DNA from: CAMEON01 sp045643785
GTDB taxonomy: Bacteria; Bacillota; Clostridia; Oscillospirales; CAG-272
DNA: 11,245 bases
NCBI GenBank assembly: GCA_045643785.1
Contig: JAZRFR010000144.1
Coordinates: 1 to 11,245 of the forward strand
Reading direction: 5' to 3'
Shown here: one piece after another, positions 5,929-11,245 of the stretch
Layout of the letters: each line of letters starts with the position of its first letter
Position numbering within the stretch: position 1 is the stretch's first letter
Notes under the pieces: model-generated
What the model saw: the letters and a program-made list of their open reading frames with translations, nothing else
The model's database searches: none
What the model was told of the DNA's origin: nothing
Translations under genes and position numbers: made by a program

Positions 5929-6480
5929 TCAATTATGCTTATTCTTGAATGATTTTACGATATGTGTATCCGAATAACAGGCAAGCGTGATTTCGAAACC
6001 GACGAGGCTGCTTTTGAGAGTCTCGGTTGCATAATCGGTTCTTTCATCACCCTTGGGGTATACGTAGAAGAAGGTTTCACCGTTTTCATTGTGGAGAATC
6101 ATGCACATGATGACAGAAGAATATTTGCCTACGCGTTGGGTCATGAACTGCACTTTCGTACAGTGAATATCTGTTTCTGTTACATCCGAGCATGGAATCC
6201 TTTGTATCTCGCTGTCAAGTCTGTAACGTCGCAATGCTTTGATCAGATAAACCGTCCCGACGGGAACAAGGACGACTAACCCCCACAGAATCATGCGTCC
6301 CTCTCCCTCGGACATCAGCCCCAAAACCAGGGGCAAAAGAACCAATGCCAAGAAAAAGAGCGCCATGTTTCGGGATTCAAGAGCGGCTTGTCGAGTTGTC
6401 AGCTTTTGTCGATCAAGACAGTAGGGTATTGGCTTCTTTACCCGCCGCGCATTCGTGCGGGCACGGGATTTTTTGGACAT
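5929..6480 (-). CDS. Uncharacterised small membrane protein, two predicted TM segments
   Basis: 183 residues, family not recognised. A very basic N-terminus (about residues 1-30, rich in Lys/Arg) precedes two hydrophobic segments at about 39-56 and 63-82, followed by a soluble tail of about 100 residues. By the positive-inside rule the N-terminus and the tail are likely both cytoplasmic. The tail alternates hydrophobic strands (VTETDIHCTKVQFM, SVIMCMILHNENGETFFYVY, SSLVGFEITLACY), suggesting a small beta-rich domain. The start has a strong AGGAGG 7 nt upstream. It lies 21 bp after rlmD and its stop falls just before the ribosome binding site of the SGNH gene 12 bp on, so it is clearly part of the same run. 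Expression signals and spacing make it a real gene; no function is proposed. Confidence 0.78.
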   Translation of the reverse strand: MSKKSRARTNARRVKKPIPYCLDRQKLTTRQAALESRNMALFFLALVLLPLVLGLMSEGEGRMILWGLVVLVPVGTVYLIKALRRYRLDSEIQRIPCSDVTETDIHCTKVQFMTQRVGKYSSVIMCMILHNENGETFFYVYPKGDERTDYATETLKSSLVGFEITLACYSDTHIVKSFKNKHN

Positions 6481-6501
6481 AACGGTTCCTCCTTTCGGCG
6501 G

Positions 6502-7644
6502 TTATGGGTTCTTTCGCTCTAAAGCTACCGCACACTCTACGTGGGACGTATAAGGGAACATATCAACAGGTTGTATTTTTTTCACCTTATACCCCCCCTT
6601 CGAGAGGGTATACAGATCCCTTGCCAGCGTCTCCGGATTACAAGACACGTACACGATGCGCTTGGGTGCGAGCTTCATAAGGCTGTGCAGGAATTTTCCG
6701 CTGCACCCCGCTCTGGGCGGGTCGGTGATGACCACATCAGCACTCTGACCCTTTGCGGCCATGGCCTCCATGAACTCCCCCGCGTCGGCGGCGTGGAAGA
6801 CGGCGTTGGTCACCCCGTTGCGCTTGGCGTTGTCCATGGCGTCCGCGACGGCATCCTTATTCACCTCAACGCCAATGACCTCCTTGGCACCCGAAGCCAC
6901 GGTCAAACCAATGGTGCCCGTGCCGCAGTAGGCGTCGATCACCGTCTCACTACCCGTCAGACCCGCAAACTCCTTGGCCTTGCCGTACAGGATCTCGGTC
7001 TGGACGGGGTTGACCTGGTAGAAGGAGCGGGGACTGATGCGGAAATCCAGCCCGCAAAGGCGGTCGGTGATGAACCCCTCCCCGTGGAGGACGTGGCTCT
7101 CACTGCCCAGAAACAGGGCGGTGTCGGTGGGGTTGATGTTCCGCACCAGCGTGGTGATCTCGGGGTGGCGGCGGAGCAATTCATTCACAAAGGATCGCTC
7201 CGAGCGGAACTCACCCTTCGTTGTCACCAGCACCACCATGATCTGACCGCTGTGAAATCCCTTGCGAATGAGGATGTGGCGGAGGAAGCCCTGACCCGAT
7301 TCCAGATCAAAGGGTCTGATCTTCATGGAAGCGCAGAGCTTGCGGATGGTCTTGAGGATGGGCTCGGCGCACTCGTCCTCCAGCATACAGCCCTCCACCT
7401 CCACGATGCGGCGGGAGGCGGACTGGTACACACCCGACACTACCTTGCCGCTTTTCGAGCGGAAGGCGGCTTGGATCTTGTTGCGGTAATGGGTGGGGTC
7501 ATCCATGCCGATGATCTCATCCACACGGCCAAAACGGCCAAGGAGCTTAATGAGCTTGGCCTGTTTCAAATGTAATTGTTCTTCGTAGGGGAGGTTCTGC
7601 AGGGAGCAGCCTCCGCATTTCTTGGCGTAAGGGCAGGGGAGCAT
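6502..7644 (-). CDS. rlmD: 23S rRNA (uracil-C5) methyltransferase RlmD, TRAM-less
   Basis: 380 residues, RumA/TrmA family, making 5-methyluridine in 23S rRNA (U1939 in E. coli RlmD; the Bacillus RlmCD relative also modifies U747). The [4Fe-4S] cluster cysteines are visible: Cys4, Cys10 and Cys13 (CPYAKKCGGC) and Cys86 (VEGCMLED). The SAM-binding core has FRISPRSFYQVNP (201-213) and DAYCGTGTIGL (237-247). DPPRAGC (308-314) and VYVSCNP give the nucleophile Cys335, and SHVE gives the base Glu370. The usual N-terminal TRAM RNA-binding domain (about 60 residues) is absent: the protein starts right at the cluster. AAGGCGG lies about 6 nt before the ATG, and no alternative upstream start with a TRAM domain fits, because the upstream gene ends 13 bp away. 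Exact site specificity (RlmC, RlmD or both) is undetermined. Confidence 0.92.
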   Translation of the reverse strand: MLPCPYAKKCGGCSLQNLPYEEQLHLKQAKLIKLLGRFGRVDEIIGMDDPTHYRNKIQAAFRSKSGKVVSGVYQSASRRIVEVEGCMLEDECAEPILKTIRKLCASMKIRPFDLESGQGFLRHILIRKGFHSGQIMVVLVTTKGEFRSERSFVNELLRRHPEITTLVRNINPTDTALFLGSESHVLHGEGFITDRLCGLDFRISPRSFYQVNPVQTEILYGKAKEFAGLTGSETVIDAYCGTGTIGLTVASGAKEVIGVEVNKDAVADAMDNAKRNGVTNAVFHAADAGEFMEAMAAKGQSADVVITDPPRAGCSGKFLHSLMKLAPKRIVYVSCNPETLARDLYTLSKGGYKVKKIQPVDMFPYTSHVECAVALERKNP

Positions 7645-7657
7645 GGTATACCGCCTT

Positions 7658-8221
7658 TCATAGTTTGTTTTCTGTATTGGTTTCTATGGAACATGTATGT
7701 GCTTTCCGAAAGTAACGGACGGCAAAAATGCCCGACAGGATCAGGAAAACCGAGCACATAATGATGGTAAAACACACGCTGACAGTCATTTCTTGCTTAT
7801 ACTCGTCCAACGTATAGAAGGGATCAAAGCGGGCATCGGCATGCAGACCGATTTCCACCACCTCAAGGCGCGCCCCGTCCTCCGCGACGTAGCAGTAGAA
7901 GGTAGTGCCGTCATGCAGCGTATTCAAATTTTGATGCAACCTATGGGAATCCATCAGATTGTTGATGTGGAGCTTTTTTTCTTCCTCTTTCACCGTAATG
8001 ATGTACTGGGAACCTCCGCCGTCGGAATCGTCCAGCTCGCGAAGGGAAACAAAGGTGTAGGTCTTGTAGGTGTAGTCTTCATAGGAAGGGCGGAGCAGAT
8101 GGATATCTTGAATGGTCTGAAAAAGAACCAGGATCGGAAGTAACGCGAATGCCACGAGAAACCAAGCGATGATCAGATATTGCATTTTCAGAGGAACATT
8201 GTTTTCTTGTTTTGCTTTCAT
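7658..8221 (-). CDS. Uncharacterised membrane protein, two TM segments flanking a soluble domain
   Basis: 187 residues from the ATG at 8221. No family recognised. TM segments lie at about 14-36 (a run of Ile/Leu/Val/Phe after a short Lys-containing N-terminus) and 146-168, with a hydrophilic domain of about 105 residues between them. By the positive-inside rule (KAK before TM1, RYFRKAH after TM2) the loop is probably extracytoplasmic. The loop is beta-like (KTYTFVSLREL, SQYIITVKEEEKKLHINNL, DGTTFYCYV). The start forms a 4-bp ATGA overlap with the stop of the metallophosphoesterase gene, implying translational coupling; an ATG 30 bp upstream is less likely. The stop lies 13 bp before rlmD. I infer a membrane partner or merely a co-expressed protein for the phosphoesterase. 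Confidence 0.78.
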   Translation of the reverse strand: MKAKQENNVPLKMQYLIIAWFLVAFALLPILVLFQTIQDIHLLRPSYEDYTYKTYTFVSLRELDDSDGGGSQYIITVKEEEKKLHINNLMDSHRLHQNLNTLHDGTTFYCYVAEDGARLEVVEIGLHADARFDPFYTLDEYKQEMTVSVCFTIIMCSVFLILSGIFAVRYFRKAHTCSIETNTENKL

Positions 8222-9057
8222 ACGAATTCCACCACCCTCGCATCGGTACACCCAACCACGATCTGGGGAATCCTATCCGCATACATCCCCTCATAGTTAA
8301 AGTGCAGATGCCCCGTCAGAATCGCCTTGACCAGCGGTTCCTTCGCGATATACTCCATCACCTCCAGCGTGACCTCATCGGCCAACTGCTGCATATAGCG
8401 GTCTTCGGGATAGTCCCGCATCTTCTCCTCGGGCACCCCCGCCAGATAGGCGCAGGGACACCGCCCCATCATGATCTCGTACAGGGCGGGCTCGTAGAGG
8501 GGCGTGTGCATCATCAGCACGATGGGCAATCCCTTGGTCACCTCGCCCTTGAGGAACTCGAACTGCTCGGGCTCAAACAGGTAGTAGCCGTTATCCAACG
8601 CCACGAAATTGACTCCGTTTATGACACGGGAATCCATGCGGATATTATTCTTAAAACAGGCCTGCACCGCAGGGAGGCTTTGGTTGCGGTAGGCCGCGTC
8701 CTCCTTGGCCTCCCCCACGTAGAGGGAGAACTCGTGGTTGCCCGTAGCCATGTAGAGGTCGTGGGTGTCGGTGAAGGCCTTGACCGCCTCCAGATTGGCC
8801 AGGGATACGTAGTCTATGAGATCCCCCGTGTGCAGAATGGGCGCGTTCAGCTCCTTGGAGAGTGCCCCCAGCTCGGCCAGAACCGCCTCGGCATGGGGGA
8901 AGGAAGGAAGCCGCCACGCCACGAGGTCTACCTTCCGCTGACCGTCCCGCAGATCGGCGTAGGTCAGATGGGTGTCGGAGGCGTGGATGACTCGAAAGGG
9001 AGCGGTAGCGCCCACGGACAGAGAGGTGTTGGTGATATGCAGAGTCCTGGCAGTCAT
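8218..9057 (-). CDS. Calcineurin-like metallophosphoesterase
   Basis: 279 residues. All five phosphoesterase motifs are present in order: DTH (Asp28, His30), GDL (Asp79), GNHE (Asn107, His108), MHT (His184) and GHLH (His250, His252), giving a dinuclear metal centre. Members hydrolyse phosphomonoesters or diesters; the substrate is not identifiable here. There is no signal peptide or TM segment, so it is cytoplasmic. The N-terminal ~20 residues before FRVIHASDTH may form an edge strand. An AAAGGAA lies about 9 nt before the ATG at 9057. A good promoter lies about 60 bp upstream (9117-9145), making this the probable first gene of the long minus-strand run. It ends in an ATGA overlap with the membrane protein gene that follows. 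Confidence 0.9.
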   Translation of the reverse strand: MTARTLHITNTSLSVGATAPFRVIHASDTHLTYADLRDGQRKVDLVAWRLPSFPHAEAVLAELGALSKELNAPILHTGDLIDYVSLANLEAVKAFTDTHDLYMATGNHEFSLYVGEAKEDAAYRNQSLPAVQACFKNNIRMDSRVINGVNFVALDNGYYLFEPEQFEFLKGEVTKGLPIVLMMHTPLYEPALYEIMMGRCPCAYLAGVPEEKMRDYPEDRYMQQLADEVTLEVMEYIAKEPLVKAILTGHLHFNYEGMYADRIPQIVVGCTDARVVEFV

Positions 9058-9116
9058 GGCGTGTGTTCCTTTCCGCAGTTTTCCGTATATTCTCGGAAAT
9101 ATAAGTCTACCTATCT

Positions 9117-9145
9117 ATTATAACACACCCCCGCGAAATACGCAA
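9117..9145 (-). promoter_or_regulatory. Sigma-A-type promoter for the metallophosphoesterase operon
   Basis: On the minus strand: -35 TTGCGT (9145-9140), a 17-bp spacer, then -10 TATAAT (9122-9117) with TG one base before it (extended -10). Transcription would start near 9110, leaving a leader of about 50 nt to the ATG at 9057. The -10 is perfect; the -35 matches 3 of 6. Confidence 0.7.
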
Positions 9146-9317
9146 CGGGCAAACCGTAAATTTTTCAAAAAAATCCTGTGGGGAATGGGAAAGAAAGCGG
9201 CCGCGCATTTGTGCGGATTTGAACGCGCGGGACGGCCGATAAGGGCAATTTTGCTCAAAAAGGTAATCAAATGGGCAATTCTTGTCATGAAGTGGGCAGG
9301 CCGTGAAAAGAAAAATA

Positions 9318-9326
9318 TGGTATAAT
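9318..9326 (+). promoter_or_regulatory. Extended -10 promoter of the arabinofuranosidase gene
   Basis: TGGTATAAT gives a perfect -10 hexamer (9321-9326) with the TGn extension. No good -35 lies at 16-18 bp, so the promoter probably depends on the extended -10 or an activator. The start near 9333 gives a leader of about 75 nt to the GTG at 9408. Confidence 0.68.
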
Positions 9327-9393
9327 AGAATCGGTAATCTGTATGCCCCGCCCATCCCCCGTTTACACGTTGATGAACAACCCAACTATACCC

Positions 9394-9400
9394 AAGGAGG
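9394..9400 (+). promoter_or_regulatory. Ribosome binding site fixing the GTG start at 9408
   Basis: AAGGAGG spaced 7 nt from the GTG at 9408. The in-frame ATG at 9303 lies upstream of the -10 box, so it would not be in the mRNA. The later in-frame ATG at 9420 is 19 nt from the site, too far. Confidence 0.85.
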
Positions 9401-9407
9401 ATCTATC

Positions 9408-11183
9408 GTGAACGTGGCCATGAATCCTACGCCCCGCCCTTCAGCGCGGCTCTGCCCTCAATCGAACAGCCGGGGTTGCCCCTTTGAACCCGGCATCTTC
9501 GGTGTCAATATGGAGATCACCCGCAAGGGCTTTTTCGGCGGCATCTGCGCGCAGATGCTCAACAACCGCAAGCTTTCCATGGGCGATACCGCCGTGGACG
9601 GCTGGCTTTGCGAGGGCTTTGAGCGTGTCTCCGACCGCCCCGAGGAAAGTCTCTGCCAAAGCAATTTCGTCATTCTGAAAAACGGCTCCATGTCCCAGAC
9701 CTCCGAGGTCATCGCCCTGCAGGCAGGCCGCGAATACGAGGCCAAGGTGTGGGTCAAGGCATACTCCGCTACCGCCGAAATTACCTTTGGCGTGGCAGGT
9801 ATGGAGCAAGCAGTAACCGTTACCGCCGACGGCGAACCTTACAAGGCTTTGTCCTTCGTTTTTGACGGGCAAGATTTGTATAACGGTACATTTTCCGTAA
9901 CTGTCAGAGGGGAAGTAGCCGTCTTTGAGGTCTCCCTGATGCCCACAGACCATTTCTATGGCATGAGATGGGATGTGATCGAGCAGCTTCGCGCCGTCGC
10001 GCCCACCGCCCTCCGTTTCCCCGGCGGTTGTGCGGCGGATCACTTCGACTGGAAGGAGAGCCTGAAGGCTCCCGAATTCCGCAAGCCTGCCGACGGCCGC
10101 TCCAAAGCGTGGTTTCTGTTCCGCGACACCTACCACCAGGATCCTCTAGATATCGGACTCAACGAGTTCATGATGCTCTGCAAGGAACTGAACGCCGAGC
10201 CGGAATACACCGTCAGCCTCATCCTCTCGGATGGGGAGGACGCCCGCCGTCTGGTGGAGTACTGCAATGGCGACGCCACCACCGAGTACGGCGCCAAGCG
10301 TCAGGCCTTGGGCTTTGAGGCCTTCAACGTCCATCTGTGGTACATAGGCAACGAGGCCTACTTCTTCGGCGGGGAGTACCAGAACAGCGTGGTAGCCGCC
10401 AACCGAACCGACGAGCTGATCACCGCCATGAAGGCCGCCGATCCCACCATTGCCGTGTCCATCGGTCTGACTTGGGGCGACAACTATCACGAATGGGCAT
10501 TCGATTTCATGAAGACCCTGCAAAGTGATTTCGAGTACGTTTCCTACCACGACTACATCGGCATTCTCCCCGACGCGACACAGGGAGACAACGGCATGGC
10601 CACCTGTGAGATTTTGGAATCCAATTTTGCCGACGGCGAGTGCTACGGCCTGAATTTCTACCGCAACAAGCTCTACGCCGACAATTTTGAGGACATCCGC
10701 ATTTGCGTGGACGAGTGGAACTACTCCTGGGGTAAGGATTCCTCGAATGCTCTGTTCTTCTCCAACGCCCTGCAGTTCCATTTCCTCGCCAAGGGCAAGG
10801 AGACCTACCACATCGACCGCGCCGAGTTCTTCATGCCCGTCAACGAGGGTATGATCACGGTGAAGGGAAGTACCTGCAAGCTGGAAAGCACGGGCGAGCT
10901 GTTCCGTCTCATGGCGAGCCATAAGGGCGGTCGCGTGATCCCCTGCGAGGCTGACAATAAGGCGCTGGATGTGCTCTGCACGCGCCATGACGATCACCTG
11001 TACCTGTCGGTGGTCAATCGCGGAAGTGAGCCTGTCACGCTGGCGGTGGAGGGCTACGATATGATCGCCTGCACCGAGATCGAGGTCAAGGAATACAGCT
11101 TCACCTCCAACGACTACGAGGTGAAGGAGTCCGCCGAAGCAATCGTTCACGGTCACAGCGTGACGTTTTTGGAAGTGAAGTAA
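9408..11183 (+). CDS. Alpha-L-arabinofuranosidase, GH51-like, cytoplasmic
   Basis: 591 residues from the GTG at 9408. Cleaves terminal alpha-L-arabinofuranosyl groups from arabino-oligosaccharides. The N-terminus has FGVNMEITRKGFFGGICAQM (31-50). A beta-sandwich of CBM4/9-like patterning (about 95-185, with LQAGREYEAKVWVKA) is inserted before the TIM barrel. The barrel carries RFPGGCAADHFDWKESL, then LNEFMMLCKEL, the acid/base Glu316 in WYIGNEAYFFGG, and the nucleophile Glu436 in CVDEWNYSW. A C-terminal beta-sandwich (about 490-591) resembles the alpha-L-AF_C domain. No signal peptide, so it acts on imported oligosaccharides, as is usual for GH51. It is the only plus-strand gene, divergent from the metallophosphoesterase gene, with its own promoter and a hairpin after the stop. 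No transporter or other arabinan gene is in view. GH51 is the likeliest family; a close clan GH-A relative cannot be excluded. Confidence 0.88.
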   Translation: MNVAMNPTPRPSARLCPQSNSRGCPFEPGIFGVNMEITRKGFFGGICAQMLNNRKLSMGDTAVDGWLCEGFERVSDRPEESLCQSNFVILKNGSMSQTSEVIALQAGREYEAKVWVKAYSATAEITFGVAGMEQAVTVTADGEPYKALSFVFDGQDLYNGTFSVTVRGEVAVFEVSLMPTDHFYGMRWDVIEQLRAVAPTALRFPGGCAADHFDWKESLKAPEFRKPADGRSKAWFLFRDTYHQDPLDIGLNEFMMLCKELNAEPEYTVSLILSDGEDARRLVEYCNGDATTEYGAKRQALGFEAFNVHLWYIGNEAYFFGGEYQNSVVAANRTDELITAMKAADPTIAVSIGLTWGDNYHEWAFDFMKTLQSDFEYVSYHDYIGILPDATQGDNGMATCEILESNFADGECYGLNFYRNKLYADNFEDIRICVDEWNYSWGKDSSNALFFSNALQFHFLAKGKETYHIDRAEFFMPVNEGMITVKGSTCKLESTGELFRLMASHKGGRVIPCEADNKALDVLCTRHDDHLYLSVVNRGSEPVTLAVEGYDMIACTEIEVKEYSFTSNDYEVKESAEAIVHGHSVTFLEVK

Positions 11184-11202
11184 TACAGGCAATTACACAG
11201 TT

Positions 11203-11225
11203 GTGCAGGGGCTTTGCCCCTGCAC
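11203..11225 (+). terminator. Strong hairpin after the arabinofuranosidase gene (terminator or REP-like element)
   Basis: Perfect 10-bp inverted repeat GTGCAGGGGC / GCCCCTGCAC around a TTT loop, 20 bp after the stop codon. The following bases (CCCCACCAAGAACC, then five T) put the T-run about 15 nt away, so it is not a textbook intrinsic terminator. It may instead be an intergenic repeat, with the distal AACCTTTTTG beginning a second hairpin cut by the window edge. Confidence 0.65.
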
Positions 11226-11245
11226 CCCCACCAAGAACCTTTTTG

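Larger units (their letters stand above)
9058..9407. promoter_or_regulatory. Divergent 350-bp intergenic region
   Basis: Separates the divergently transcribed metallophosphoesterase and arabinofuranosidase genes and carries one promoter for each. No credible gene or RNA gene is seen in it. Between the promoters are candidate operator elements: GGGCAATTTTGC at 9243-9254, GGGCAATTCTTG at 9273-9284 and GGGCAG at 9294-9299, plus GCGCATTTG / GCGGATTTG direct repeats at 9203-9211 and 9213-9221. The A/T-rich 9157-9173 stretch could be bent DNA. The role of these elements is inferred from position only. Confidence 0.6.

Noticed and set aside
6541..7575. A 344-codon plus-strand open frame opposite rlmD
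   Set aside because: Shadow of a conserved rRNA methyltransferase; composition is typical of antisense translation.
9243..9254. Possible sigma-54 promoter (GG...GC)
   Set aside because: The GG-to-GC spacing is 8 rather than 10 bases and the flanking consensus is missing.
8972..9325. A 117-codon plus-strand frame reaching into the divergent intergenic region
   Set aside because: It starts inside the metallophosphoesterase gene on the opposite strand, crosses both promoters and has no ribosome binding site.
9107..9385. A 92-codon minus-strand frame in the divergent intergenic region
   Set aside because: It overlaps both promoters, lacks a ribosome binding site and shows no domain; the region is better explained as regulatory.
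10146..11192. A 348-codon minus-strand open frame opposite the arabinofuranosidase
   Set aside because: Mirror frame of a GH51 gene with both catalytic glutamates intact; no family match or start signals.

Overview
The window looks like chromosomal DNA from an uncultured gut-type clostridium (Bacillota, Clostridia, probably Oscillospirales or a relative). This rests on strong AGGAGG-like ribosome binding sites, frequent ATGA start/stop overlaps, GC-rich coding sequence, a TRAM-less iron-sulfur RlmD, a cytoplasmic GH51-type arabinofuranosidase, and short intergenic repeats of a kind common in such genomes. The taxonomic call is inference from general knowledge, not from a search.

Layout. From 9057 down to 1, eleven genes run head to tail on the minus strand. 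In transcription order they are: metallophosphoesterase; a two-TM membrane protein coupled to it by an ATGA overlap; the 23S rRNA uracil methyltransferase RlmD; a second small two-TM protein; a DUF4886-like SGNH hydrolase; a sugar isomerase/epimerase-type TIM barrel; a variant glycerophosphodiester phosphodiesterase (GDPD); an APH(3')-like small-molecule kinase; a membrane protein with a PH-like soluble part; a GNAT acetyltransferase fused to an ASCH domain; and an RsmF-type rRNA m5C methyltransferase that runs off the left edge. Gaps are at most 95 bp. The only convincing promoter seen for the run is upstream of the metallophosphoesterase. A 350-bp divergent intergenic region (9058-9407) separates it from a single plus-strand gene, a GH51-like alpha-L-arabinofuranosidase with a GTG start, followed by a strong hairpin at the right edge.

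How the genes may work together. The tightest unit is isomerase - GDPD - kinase (5122-2610), with 12-bp spacing and then overlap or near-overlap. With the SGNH hydrolase before it, this could be a small scavenging route for a phosphodiester-linked sugar or polyol, but no substrate can be read from sequence. The two rRNA methyltransferases are housekeeping genes embedded in the same run. The GNAT-ASCH fusion directly before the RsmF-type gene invites an RNA or nucleoside acetylation hypothesis. The arabinofuranosidase acts on arabinose-containing oligosaccharides in the cytoplasm and is divergently regulated.

Repeats. An exact 28-bp repeat sits just after two stop codons (980-1007 and 5177-5204). 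A 7-bp tandem repeat (2581-2611) creates a false N-terminal extension on the PH-like protein. No CRISPR array, tRNA, rRNA gene, insertion sequence or phage gene was seen. I found no clearly new multi-gene system. The best leads are the GNAT-ASCH fusion and the isomerase-GDPD-kinase unit with its unusual GDPD active site.
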